Virus record (IMG/VR): IMGVR_UViG_3300010885_019444
Location: 1 to 30,836 of that record
DNA length: 30,836 bases
DNA from: a virus
Direction: 5' to 3' (one strand)
In this document: piece after piece, positions 1 to 7,623 of the stretch
Numbering within the stretch: the first letter of the stretch is position 1
Layout of the letters: each line of letters begins with the position of its first letter
The notes under the pieces: generated by a model
Databases searched by the model: none
What the model was told of the DNA's origin: nothing
The model's input: the letters and a program-made list of their open reading frames with translations, nothing else
Position numbers and translations under genes: made by a program

Positions 1-2
1 CT

Positions 3-185
3 ATTGACCGTGCGCGTAAAGCTGAAGCAGATTTGGTTATTAACGGTGCTGCAAGTAAACATTTCTTGGAGGACATTACACGTTTGGTAGATGCGCATTT
101 AGCATCTGAGGGTGCAGCATCTTCTGAAGAAGCATCTGAAAGTGAAGCATCTGAAAGTGAAGCATCTGAAGAAGTATCTGAATAG
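3..185 (+). CDS. C-terminal end of an unidentified protein with an acidic Ser/Glu/Ala tail (partial)
   Basis: The reading frame is open from base 3 to the TAG at 183-185, and the start lies outside the window. About 40 ordinary residues (helical in appearance, with RARKAEADLV and HFLEDITRLVDAHL) are followed by a tail built of SEASE-type repeats. A strong terminator hairpin follows directly, so this is the last gene of its transcript. I do not recognise the family. Its place just upstream of structural genes suggests, but does not show, a virion or assembly role. Confidence 0.7.
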   Translation: MDRARKAEADLVINGAASKHFLEDITRLVDAHLASEGAASSEEASESEASESEASEEVSE

Positions 186-201
186 TTTACAAATATTTTA
201 T

Positions 202-228
202 AAAGCCCCACCTTGGTGGGGCTTTTTT
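202..228 (+). terminator. Rho-independent terminator
   Basis: An 11-bp perfect stem (202-212 with 215-225, core GCCCCACC/GGTGGGGC) has a very short loop and is followed by a T run. It closes the transcript of the partial gene ending at 185. Confidence 0.9.
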
Positions 229-241
229 GATGGTGATTAAA

Positions 242-451
242 ATGACAACTGATGTACATTATATTGATATCGCTTCTAATGGAAATGATTTTGTAAAAAA
301 TGTGAAATCTAAAATACCTGTTAATACCATTGGTGATAATATTGAATCTTCTGGACGAAAAGTATTTTATGTAGATATTGGTGAATTATCTCCTGATATT
401 ACAAAAACCTATCTTGATGATATTATTCGTGAAATTAAATGTAAAAAATAA
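242..451 (+). CDS. Small protein resembling an internal segment of the portal protein
   Basis: 69 residues if started at the ATG at 242, which has GGTGA about 8 bases upstream. The TTG at 227 and the ATG at 230 are in frame but fall in the T run of the preceding terminator. The C-terminal ~31 residues (RKVFYVDIGELSP...) align without gaps to RRVFYIDVGKMPP... of the portal encoded downstream (about nt 2353-2445), with 13 of 31 positions identical by eye. The N-terminal half has no recognised match. The gene lies between two terminators, so it looks like a separate unit. It may be a duplicated portal fragment with its own role or a decaying remnant; I cannot tell which. Confidence 0.65.
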   Translation: MTTDVHYIDIASNGNDFVKNVKSKIPVNTIGDNIESSGRKVFYVDIGELSPDITKTYLDDIIREIKCKK

Positions 452-455
452 CAAT

Positions 456-490
456 AACCCCATATATTTTTATCATATATGGGGTTTTTT
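456..490 (+). terminator. Rho-independent terminator
   Basis: A 12-bp perfect stem (456-467 with 475-486, AACCCC...GGGGTT) has a 7-base loop and a run of T to 490. It ends the small portal-like gene's transcript. Confidence 0.88.
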
Positions 491-492
491 AA

Positions 493-500
493 TATAAATA
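493..500 (+). promoter_or_regulatory. T4-type late promoter
   Basis: Exact TATAAATA, the T4 late promoter core recognised by the gp55 sigma factor with the sliding clamp. It lies 36 bases upstream of gp26, directly after a terminator, and would drive gp26, the gp51-like gene and probably the portal. Confidence 0.85.
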
Positions 501-536
501 GCACCGTCTAAAATCATATTTAACGGGTTATAACAA

Positions 537-1325
537 ATGACAAATGTATTATTACAGAATTTAAAGTTACCAGGTGTTGTATGTAGACTACCTAGTCAAG
601 GATTATTATATAGTGAAGGAGTGTTAGCTTCCCATGTTACTAATGGTGAAGTAGAAGTTAAGGCAATGAGTGCGTTCGAAGAAATTTCCATGAGAAATAT
701 TTCAGATATTATTAATGGTAATGCAGTATCAAATGTATTTAAAAGATGTATCCCCGATATTTTAAAACCAGAAGAATTATTTAGTAAAGATGTTGATTTA
801 TTATTGGTAGTTCTTAGACAGGTTACATATGGTTCCAATATAACCATTTCCCATAATCACCAATGTAAGGGTGATAAATCTATTACACACAAATATGATG
901 TTGATTTATCTGGTTTAATTAAAACAACAAAATATATTGACCCTACCATTATTACAGAATCCTATACTGTTCCTATGGATAATGGTCAGATTGTTATGTT
1001 ACACCCTATTAAATTTAAAGATTATTTAGAATTGATGCAGAGTGCTAGAGATTATGATTCAATGACTAGTACAGAGATGCAAGAAAAATTGTTAGTGGCT
1101 ACTGTTAATGTTATTAAATCTGTTGATGGTATTACTGATTATGACAGTATTTTAGAATGGACTAAAGAGATTCCTGCACCGTGGTTTACTAAAATATCAA
1201 AAGCATTAAATCTTAGTAATGATTGGGGATTTGAAAATTCTACTAATGTGGTATGTAAAGATTGTAAGAAACCGGTACAATTAGAGTTACCATTGAACCC
1301 TCTCACTTTTTTTTTGGAATCTTGA
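537..1325 (+). CDS. 26: Baseplate hub subunit, gp26-like
   Basis: 262 residues. The N-terminus LPSQGLLY, followed by a charged strand and AMSAFEE, then VLRQVTYG, matches the pattern of the T4 gp26 family (T4_baseplate, PF12322). The T4 protein is shorter (about 208 residues). The C-terminus carries a CKDCKKP pair that could be half of a zinc knuckle. In T4, gp26 takes part in building the baseplate central hub. A late promoter at 493 serves it. The stop codon overlaps the TTG start of the next gene, so the two are probably translationally coupled. Family assignment comes from remembered motifs, not a search. Confidence 0.7.
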   Translation: MTNVLLQNLKLPGVVCRLPSQGLLYSEGVLASHVTNGEVEVKAMSAFEEISMRNISDIINGNAVSNVFKRCIPDILKPEELFSKDVDLLLVVLRQVTYGSNITISHNHQCKGDKSITHKYDVDLSGLIKTTKYIDPTIITESYTVPMDNGQIVMLHPIKFKDYLELMQSARDYDSMTSTEMQEKLLVATVNVIKSVDGITDYDSILEWTKEIPAPWFTKISKALNLSNDWGFENSTNVVCKDCKKPVQLELPLNPLTFFLES

Positions 1326-1546
1326 GTAGCAAAGATAAACGTGCTATAAATGAATATGTTAATAGATTATCTGTGGAAACTAGCCAAATGTTAGAAGAGA
1401 TAGTAGAATTGACATATTATATGAGGGGTAGTATACAATACAATGATTTATTACATTTATCTATCCCTGAGAAACGTGCAATTAGTGATTTCATTTCTAA
1501 TAAGTTAGAACATGAATTAAAGAAACCAAGTTATGCAATATATTAA
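1322..1546 (+). CDS. Small protein, possible gp51-like hub assembly factor
   Basis: 74 residues from a TTG start at 1322 that overlaps the gp26 stop (TTGA). No ATG lies further upstream in frame, and the next internal Met would cut off about a third of the protein. It is mostly helical and acidic, with YYMRGSIQYNDLLHLSIPEKR in the middle. In T4, gene 51 neighbours gene 26, so position suggests a gp51 role in hub assembly. I do not have strong sequence recognition for that, so the function is an inference from gene order. Confidence 0.5.
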   Translation: MSSKDKRAINEYVNRLSVETSQMLEEIVELTYYMRGSIQYNDLLHLSIPEKRAISDFISNKLEHELKKPSYAIY

Positions 1547-1585
1547 ATAATATGTTACAATAACATTTTACCTACTTATAACATT

Positions 1586-4282
1586 ATGGCAAAAATTACA
1601 GATTTTTATAAAATTGCTTCACCGTCCCAACCGGTAGTAACGGTCACCGACAATCAATCATTAGATAATAGTTATGGTGCTATTAGTAATACATCATATC
1701 ATAGGGTTATTCAAGGTGGTGCATCACGATTGGCACGATATAATGAATATAATGCTATGGATAATGATGTAGAGGTTGCTAGAGCATTAGATATTACTGC
1801 TGAAGAAATGACAGGTAAGAATACTAAAACTAATTTACCGTTAGATTTAGAAATGATTAAAGAAGAATCACAGGAAGTTGATGATACTTTAGTTACAACA
1901 TTAAATGCTGCTATGCGTAGATGGTGTGATTTGCATGGTTTTAATGATAATAGATTATTTAAATTATCAAGAAATCTTGCAAAATATGGAGACTGTTTCT
2001 TTAGAAAGAAATCACCTTATAAACGATGGGAATGGATACCGGCTGCTGATGTTATGGGTGCGGTGGTAGATGCCCATGATGTTACTAATGTGGTTGCCTA
2101 TCAAGTAAGAATTAATACTAAAGAGCCTACTAATTCATCAGGATTTGCAAGTAATAATTATAAAGCAGTTAATGAGATTAAAACTGAAATTGTGCCAGCA
2201 TCTGAAATGGTTGTATTTTCTATCAATGATGATATGTCTGATAGTGCTCCATTTGGTGATTCGGTTTTAAGAACTGTTTATAAAACACATAAACAAAAAG
2301 AATTATTAGAAGATGCTATTATCATTTATAGAATTCAACGGGCACCTGAACGTAGGGTATTCTATATTGATGTTGGTAAGATGCCACCTAATAGGGTTAA
2401 AGCATATTTGGAAACTGTTAAAAATGAAATGAGACAGAAAAAAATTCCATCTATGAATAACAATGGTCAAGCTAGTGTAGATAGTGTTTATAATCCACAA
2501 TCACAATTAGAAGATATATATCTTGCTCAACGTTGTATTGCATTAGATACACCGATTAATATAGTGGGTATTGGTCCATTACCATTAATTGAGATTATTA
2601 AAAGGCATAATAGAGGGTTAACACATCAAGTATATACTGTGAATCAAGATACTGGTATATACAGTATTGGTAACGTATCATGGGCTGGTATTACTAGACA
2701 TGAAACTACTATTATTAAATTAAATTTCAATAATGGTGATTATTTAGAATGTACACCTGACCATAAATTATTATTAAATGATTTTACTGAAGTTGAGGCT
2801 CAACGATTAGCATTAGGTGCTAGTTTATGTACTCAAGGACAATATGAAATATTATTAGAGAGTATTGAATGGTTAGATGAATTAGTGGATACTGGATGTA
2901 TTACTGTTGATACTATTGATAATAATCATAACTTTAATATTGGTGCAGGAATTTATATTAAGAATTCTGATGGTGCTGGTTCTAAAGTAGATGTTCTGCA
3001 AAGTGGTTGTTTATCATTAGATACTAAGATTGATTTATTATCTGGACATTCAAAAACATTATCAGAAATGATTGATGATTTTGAAAATGGTATTGAAAAT
3101 TGGGTAATTAGTTGTAATCCTAATAATGGTTCTATTACTGCAGGTATTGTATCATGGGCCGGTATTACACAAAAAGATGCTGGTGTTGTAGAATTATTAC
3201 TTAGTAATGATGAAAAGATTATTTGTACACCTGACCATAAATTTCCTGTATATGATAAAGGTTTTGTTCCAGCATGTGAATTAACTAGTGATGATGTTAT
3301 CATGGCTAATGATATTCATATTGTTGAGGATAATATTCAATTATATGATAATAAATTGAAAAAATATATTAATATTATTGACCTTTATAAACATTATGAT
3401 ATTGATGAAAATTATTTTAAAGGTCCTACTCAATATGATAATATTGATAATGCTAGTGACTATGTTAAAGGATTAGTAGTTAAAGAATATACCGTATTAG
3501 ATACTACGATGGATGTTGGTACATTAACCATTGACCAAGATGAAAAATATCATAATTATCATACATTTGGATTATCATGTGGAATTTTTACAAAAAATTC
3601 TCAATTAGGTGAGCAGAGTGATTTAGATTATTTTGCTGATAAAGTATTACGAGGGTTACGTGTACCCTTATCATATATGAAGCCTGGAGATAAAAATACC
3701 ATATTTAATGATGGTAAAATGGGTAGTGCATTTGTTGAAGAAATACAATTTGCGAAATATGTTGAACGTTTACAAATATATGTTGAAGATACATTAGATA
3801 AAGAATTTAAAAAATTCTTATTCCATTGTAATATTAATATTGACCCATCCTTGTATAAAATTAGATTACCTAAACCATCTAGTTATAAACAATATCAACA
3901 AGCTGAGATTGATAATACTTTATTGAGTATGGTAGGTACTGCAGATGGTTTACCATCATTATCTAAACGATTTGTTTTACAAAGATATTTGCAATTATCC
4001 GAAGCAGATATGTTATTGAATGAGCAATTGTTAAAAGAAGAACGTGGATTATCTATCAATGCTGATAAAACGCTACAAACCCTATACGGTCAACCCGGAG
4101 ACGGTGGTATGATGGGTGGTGGTATGGGTATGGGAGCTGACATGGGAATGGGCGGCATGGGTGGAGATATGAGTGGGATGGGTGGTGATATGAGTGCCAC
4201 TGGTGCAGAAGGTGGAATGGGTGCTGGACCGGCTCCCGGTGGTGCGCCTCCTGCGGGTGGAACTCCTCCGCCAATACAATAA
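1586..4282 (+). CDS. 20: Portal vertex protein gp20 with two inteins
   Basis: 898 residues as translated. Removing inteins at residues 317-460 and 475-671 leaves about 557 residues, close to T4 gp20 (524). Portal hallmarks include YNEYNAMDNDVEVARALD near the N-terminus, RAPERRVFYIDVGKMP mid-protein, and SQLGEQSDLDYFADKVLR after the second intein, which corresponds to the GEIDDVNYFQRKLYRAL part of T4 gp20. The portal forms the dodecameric ring at the capsid vertex through which DNA is packaged and to which the tail attaches. Both inteins interrupt the conserved stretch between EDIYLAQR and LGEQSDLDYF. The last ~70 residues are an unusual Met/Gly/Pro-rich tail. No clear Shine-Dalgarno sequence precedes the ATG. 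A terminator follows at 4286. Confidence 0.93.
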   Translation: MAKITDFYKIASPSQPVVTVTDNQSLDNSYGAISNTSYHRVIQGGASRLARYNEYNAMDNDVEVARALDITAEEMTGKNTKTNLPLDLEMIKEESQEVDDTLVTTLNAAMRRWCDLHGFNDNRLFKLSRNLAKYGDCFFRKKSPYKRWEWIPAADVMGAVVDAHDVTNVVAYQVRINTKEPTNSSGFASNNYKAVNEIKTEIVPASEMVVFSINDDMSDSAPFGDSVLRTVYKTHKQKELLEDAIIIYRIQRAPERRVFYIDVGKMPPNRVKAYLETVKNEMRQKKIPSMNNNGQASVDSVYNPQSQLEDIYLAQRCIALDTPINIVGIGPLPLIEIIKRHNRGLTHQVYTVNQDTGIYSIGNVSWAGITRHETTIIKLNFNNGDYLECTPDHKLLLNDFTEVEAQRLALGASLCTQGQYEILLESIEWLDELVDTGCITVDTIDNNHNFNIGAGIYIKNSDGAGSKVDVLQSGCLSLDTKIDLLSGHSKTLSEMIDDFENGIENWVISCNPNNGSITAGIVSWAGITQKDAGVVELLLSNDEKIICTPDHKFPVYDKGFVPACELTSDDVIMANDIHIVEDNIQLYDNKLKKYINIIDLYKHYDIDENYFKGPTQYDNIDNASDYVKGLVVKEYTVLDTTMDVGTLTIDQDEKYHNYHTFGLSCGIFTKNSQLGEQSDLDYFADKVLRGLRVPLSYMKPGDKNTIFNDGKMGSAFVEEIQFAKYVERLQIYVEDTLDKEFKKFLFHCNINIDPSLYKIRLPKPSSYKQYQQAEIDNTLLSMVGTADGLPSLSKRFVLQRYLQLSEADMLLNEQLLKEERGLSINADKTLQTLYGQPGDGGMMGGGMGMGADMGMGGMGGDMSGMGGDMSATGAEGGMGAGPAPGGAPPAGGTPPPIQ
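2534..2965 (+). other. Mini-intein 1 of the portal gene (144 codons)
   Basis: It starts at Cys after LAQR (block A CIALDTPINI), has block B with CTPDHK, and ends HNFNIGAGIYIKN before Ser. Only splicing blocks are present; at 144 residues there is no room for a homing endonuclease. The penultimate residue is Lys rather than the usual His. The nucleophiles are Cys1, terminal Asn and Ser+1, as in a class 1 intein. It shares VSWAGIT and CTPDHK with intein 2. Confidence 0.9.
3008..3598 (+). other. Mini-intein 2 of the portal gene (197 codons)
   Basis: It starts at Cys after LQSG (block A CLSLDTKIDL), has block B CTPDHK and block F around EYTVLDTT, and ends CGIFTKN before Ser. There is no LAGLIDADG or HNH motif in the ~60-residue linker (about nt 3330-3470), which is rich in Tyr, Asp and Asn. 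As in intein 1, the penultimate residue is Lys. Only 14 extein codons (2966-3007) separate the two inteins. Confidence 0.9.
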
Positions 4283-4285
4283 AGA

Positions 4286-4312
4286 AAAAGCCCTGCTACG
4301 CAGGGCTTTTTT
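4286..4312 (+). terminator. Rho-independent terminator after the portal gene
   Basis: An 11-bp stem (4286-4296 with 4300-4310, AAAAGCCCTGC/GCAGGGCTTTT) with the 3-base loop TAC is followed by T residues. Confidence 0.9.
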
Positions 4313-4313
4313 G

Positions 4314-4321
4314 AATAAATA
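4314..4321 (+). promoter_or_regulatory. Probable variant late promoter
   Basis: AATAAATA differs from the late core TATAAATA only in the first base. It sits right after a terminator and 18 bases upstream of the next virion-type gene. The same variant occurs in the same arrangement at 26710. Confidence 0.5.
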
Positions 4322-4339
4322 ATATTTTTTAGGATTATT

Positions 4340-4696
4340 ATGATAGAACTTAATACTGAGACTGATGGTGGATTATATATCGGTGATTATGATAATAAAC
4401 AAATGATTATTGCACCATATTATGAAACATTAATGAATTATGATGATTCTGTTGCATATTGTTTATCATTAGGGGCATTATGGAAGATTCCTACTAAAGA
4501 TGAATTAAATTTTATGTATATTAATAAATATTTAACTGTTCCTACCGATAAGTATAATTTTATGGATGAATATTATTATACATCTAGTGATTGTAATGAA
4601 GAATCAGTATGGGTACAGAATTTTTATAATGGGTATATTACTAATTATACCAAAGAAATGCTTTTATACTGTAGACCAATCAAACTATTAGGATAA
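4340..4696 (+). CDS. DUF1566-like (C-type-lectin fold) protein, copy 1
   Basis: 118 residues. The pattern is typical of DUF1566 (Lcl C-terminal) domains: DGGLYIG, then AYCLSLGALWKIPTKDEL, then YYYTSSD with VWVQNFYNGY, and a final CRPIKLL. These domains belong to the C-type-lectin/FGE-like fold and are often found in secreted or surface proteins. A virion decoration or receptor-contact role is an inference from position in a late region. AGGA lies about 8 bases before the ATG. The next gene begins two bases after this stop and is a paralogue. Confidence 0.65.
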   Translation: MIELNTETDGGLYIGDYDNKQMIIAPYYETLMNYDDSVAYCLSLGALWKIPTKDELNFMYINKYLTVPTDKYNFMDEYYYTSSDCNEESVWVQNFYNGYITNYTKEMLLYCRPIKLLG

Positions 4697-4698
4697 CC

Positions 4699-5097
4699 AT
4701 GTTAAACATCTATAATTATCATACACATCCAGAAAAATTAATAAAGGCAACCCATATTATAGAACAAGATGGTGGATTATATGTTGGTAATTTTTATGGT
4801 GATGGTATCATTCTTTCTAAAAAATCTATGGAGCGCAGTAGATTATCATGGGATGATGCAAAAGAATATTGTGATAGTTTAGGAGATATGTGGCAAATGG
4901 CACCGGTTAGGGTAATGAATTTTATTCTTGAACACCAGTCAGAATTTGTACATTATGAAGATTATATTATGGATGCTGATGTATATTGGACTGGTACTGA
5001 AAGTGCAGATTATGCAAATGTTATTACCCTTGATGGGCATAAACAACTTACGGTTAAAACCCATAAATGGGCTGTTAGACCAGTTAAAGTATTGTAG
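4699..5097 (+). CDS. DUF1566-like (C-type-lectin fold) protein, copy 2
   Basis: 132 residues with the same order of features as the preceding gene: DGGLYVGNFYGDG, SWDDAKEYCDSLGDMW, VYWTGTES and the final WAVRPVKVL. It has an extra ~20 residues at the N-terminus (NYHTHPEKLIKATHI). The two genes are tandem duplicates that have diverged widely, mainly in the surface-loop region between the Trp/Pro block and the YYT/YWT block. Confidence 0.65.
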   Translation: MLNIYNYHTHPEKLIKATHIIEQDGGLYVGNFYGDGIILSKKSMERSRLSWDDAKEYCDSLGDMWQMAPVRVMNFILEHQSEFVHYEDYIMDADVYWTGTESADYANVITLDGHKQLTVKTHKWAVRPVKVL

Positions 5098-5106
5098 AGA
5101 ATATAT

Positions 5107-6015
5107 ATGAAATATCAATGCAATAAATGTAATAGAATTATAGATATTAAGAAGAATCCTAAACAATTAGATATTTTCAATCGTTGTATTATTACTGAAA
5201 ATTGTCGTGGAGAAATGTTTGTTGTTAAGAATATTATTGGTAAAGTAGATACTGCATATCATGATGAATGGACACAAAAGAAACAATTATTTAATTATGA
5301 CCAGAAAGTATTACAGCATACATGGACTATTAAACATAATTTAAATGATTTTGTATCTATTGTAGTATATACCTATGATAAGAATAATAAATTAGTAAAA
5401 TCATTAGAGAATACTGCTGATGGCTATTCCATTATATATTCTGATAAATCTACTATAAAAATAAAATTTCCAACAGAGATTACGGGTAAGGTTCAATGTA
5501 TTGTAACTAATCATACCGCAGACCGTAATAAAACCATTGTTTCTAATAGTTATTCTAAAGTATCGGTTGGTAATGTATTAACGGTTGCCATTCATTCGCA
5601 TTTTCATGATGATAACCCTACCTTACCACCTATAAAAATAATGAGTGGTATTTCTGAAAATGATTTTAATTATAGATTAGGATTAGATACTACATCAGCA
5701 TGGAGAAATGTTGGGACGGTATATATCTATGGAAACAATTTCCATATCTATTCAATAACTATAAAAACTACCATTATTGATAGTTTATATAGTTTAAACA
5801 CTATTGTTGATTCTGCTAATGTTAATGAGATTTTATCCTATATTTTATTATCTAATAGTGCTGACCCAGTAGATAGGATATATAATAAGATTATTCATAT
5901 TAATGATTTGGCTTATGGTAATAATATGGTGAAGAATAATGAATTATTATGTTCACCAAGTATTATTAAAGAATGTTATCCTACTATTATTTCGCAACAT
6001 CAATCAACCCCATAA
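5107..6015 (+). CDS. Virion-type protein with N-terminal zinc ribbon and a tail beta module
   Basis: 302 residues. The N-terminus has CNKCNR and, about 20 residues on, CIITENC, a plausible four-Cys zinc ribbon. Residues ~70-132 (HTWTIKHNLND...FPTEITGKVQCIV) match the ~60-residue 'W-x-x-x-H' beta module repeated in the fibre genes at 23729-30605. The rest, including a His-rich HSHFHDD stretch, is unrecognised. The module suggests a tail or baseplate adhesin component. The 3' end overlaps the convergent helicase gene by 29 bases. Confidence 0.6.
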   Translation: MKYQCNKCNRIIDIKKNPKQLDIFNRCIITENCRGEMFVVKNIIGKVDTAYHDEWTQKKQLFNYDQKVLQHTWTIKHNLNDFVSIVVYTYDKNNKLVKSLENTADGYSIIYSDKSTIKIKFPTEITGKVQCIVTNHTADRNKTIVSNSYSKVSVGNVLTVAIHSHFHDDNPTLPPIKIMSGISENDFNYRLGLDTTSAWRNVGTVYIYGNNFHIYSITIKTTIIDSLYSLNTIVDSANVNEILSYILLSNSADPVDRIYNKIIHINDLAYGNNMVKNNELLCSPSIIKECYPTIISQHQSTP

Positions 6016-7321
6016 GTTTATTACCCTTTACTTTAGCCTCTTGAATTTGTTTATCATTTGGTAATTTTCTTTGAACATCATCTAACTCACCAGATTTGGG
6101 TTCTTTAATTAACATAGCATTATTATCCCAAATCATAGGTACAACTTTACCAACCCCATCAGAATCACGGGTTTTCTTTAATAAAAAATTAAACATACCT
6201 TGGGCTTTCATTTCATCAGTAGCGATAGCATAAATCATTAAATCACAAATATTGGATTTATATTTACCACCAGATAAATGAGAATGATTCAATGTTTTAG
6301 CTTCTTCCGCATCTTTGGTCTGTTGAGCAGCCGTAACAATAGGGATATCATGTCTAACACCAATTTCCCGTAATTCACCAGCAATAGCCTTATCTCTTGC
6401 TGAAATGTCGGATTCTGGGATACTTTTATTATTAGGGGACATGATATCCATATAATCCACCATAATACAATCAAATATTCTACCCAATTTTAATTCAGAT
6501 TCTTTCAAGAACGCTTCAATTTCATTACAGCATGCCCCATTGGGTAATTTTACTAAAACAATATCCCCACGAGATTGTCGTGCCATTTTAATTTTACAAA
6601 TAGCTTCATCTGCTTGTGCCTTTATATGTCTAGGATTGATATGGGTAACATTAGCGGCTAACCGTTTATAAATTCTATCTTCATCTAACTCTAAACTGAT
6701 AATTAAAGAACTTTTACCCATGATAGATAAATTATTAGCTAGATTATATAAAGATAATGATTTACCAACACCTGATGATGCAGAAAAAATGGTTAATGAT
6801 TTTTTCATTAATCCACCACCAATAGCATAATCTAATGATGGCCATCCTGTAGAGACTGGTTCATCTTCAATAATTCTTTGTAGCATTTCTTCAGCTTCAT
6901 CAAAAAATGATACACCTAATCGTTTAGCAATACCTATTTCATAAGCATCTTTAATTATTTCCATAATATCAGAACTATTACTAGTTTCATCTTGTAATAA
7001 TGTAGATGCTTTCATAATAGCTAACTTCATACCTTCATATTTACAAAAATTTTGAAATGTATCAGTAACATATTCAATAGCATCTTTAGTAATATCCTCT
7101 ACTAATTCGAATTCTTTATTAACCTCACCTTTTATCATAGCTGGTGTTGGTAAACTATGATAGGTTTCATAATATTTTTTAATGAACTTAACACTATTTC
7201 TGTAATCAGGGTCGAAGTACACATGTTTCACAATATCATTGACGATAATAAAAATATCTGGTGAAGATATCATATATTCAATTAATAAGTGTTGTGTATC
7301 CGAAGATAGGTAATTGTTCAT
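5987..7321 (-). CDS. 41: Replicative DNA helicase, gp41/DnaB family
   Basis: 444 residues (T4 gp41 has 475). The N-terminal ~130 residues are helical, as in DnaB-type primase-binding domains. Next come GWPSLDYAIGGGL, Walker A SASSGVGKS (about residues 180-188), a Walker B-type stretch IFDCIMVDYMDI, and the later HLSGGKYKSNICDLMI block of hexameric RecA-fold helicases. It unwinds the lagging-strand template at the fork and works with a primase not in this window. No intein interrupts it. It is the last gene of a leftward cluster behind the coiled-coil gene, with 8 bases between them. Confidence 0.93.
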   Translation of the reverse strand: MNNYLSSDTQHLLIEYMISSPDIFIIVNDIVKHVYFDPDYRNSVKFIKKYYETYHSLPTPAMIKGEVNKEFELVEDITKDAIEYVTDTFQNFCKYEGMKLAIMKASTLLQDETSNSSDIMEIIKDAYEIGIAKRLGVSFFDEAEEMLQRIIEDEPVSTGWPSLDYAIGGGLMKKSLTIFSASSGVGKSLSLYNLANNLSIMGKSSLIISLELDEDRIYKRLAANVTHINPRHIKAQADEAICKIKMARQSRGDIVLVKLPNGACCNEIEAFLKESELKLGRIFDCIMVDYMDIMSPNNKSIPESDISARDKAIAGELREIGVRHDIPIVTAAQQTKDAEEAKTLNHSHLSGGKYKSNICDLMIYAIATDEMKAQGMFNFLLKKTRDSDGVGKVVPMIWDNNAMLIKEPKSGELDDVQRKLPNDKQIQEAKVKGNKLMGLIDVAK

Positions 7322-7329
7322 GTAAAATC

Positions 7330-7548
7330 CTATTTAAATATTTTTGCTAATTTTTGAGATAATTCGTGATTATTAATTTTTTCTCTATTCACTTGATTTA
7401 TTAATTTGTGATTCTCATATTTTTCTTTCTTTAATTTTCTATCATAATCTTTAACCATAGCTTGTAATTTTACAACATATGCTTTTAATTTTTTATTATC
7501 ATTATCTAAATTCTTATTATCATTTTTTAATTTCTCTATAGTGTCCAT
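7330..7548 (-). CDS. Small lysine-rich coiled-coil protein
   Basis: 72 residues, almost wholly heptad-like (KLKNDNKNLDNDNKKLKAYV...), rich in Lys, Asn and Leu with no Cys. A very good ribosome binding site (GGAGGAAG, about 5 bases spacing) supports the start. It sits 8 bases upstream of the helicase gene and is surely cotranscribed with it. I do not recognise a family; it does not look like the T4 helicase loader gp59. Its position makes a helicase-partner role possible but unproven. Confidence 0.75.
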   Translation of the reverse strand: MDTIEKLKNDNKNLDNDNKKLKAYVVKLQAMVKDYDRKLKKEKYENHKLINQVNREKINNHELSQKLAKIFK

Positions 7549-7560
7549 ACTTCCTCCAAT

Positions 7561-7593
7561 AAAAGAATATGCCTAACTATAGGTTAGGCATAT
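7561..7593 (-). terminator. Probable terminator after dnaJ (minus strand)
   Basis: An 11-bp perfect stem (7567-7577 with 7583-7593, ATATGCCTAAC) is followed, on the minus strand, by TCTTTTATT. It lies between dnaJ and the coiled-coil gene, so it could lower expression of the helicase genes relative to dnaJ. Confidence 0.65.
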
Positions 7594-7623
7594 GATACAA
7601 CAGTTAATTGAACTATACAACAA

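Noticed and set aside
4056-4279. Minus-strand His/Thr/Ser-rich open frames opposite the portal tail
   Set aside because: They are the complement of the Met/Gly repeat; two overlapping frames are open there only because of low complexity.
4340-5097. Diversity-generating retroelement target
   Set aside because: The DUF1566-like fold fits, but no reverse transcriptase, template repeat or adenine-biased duplicate was found in the window.
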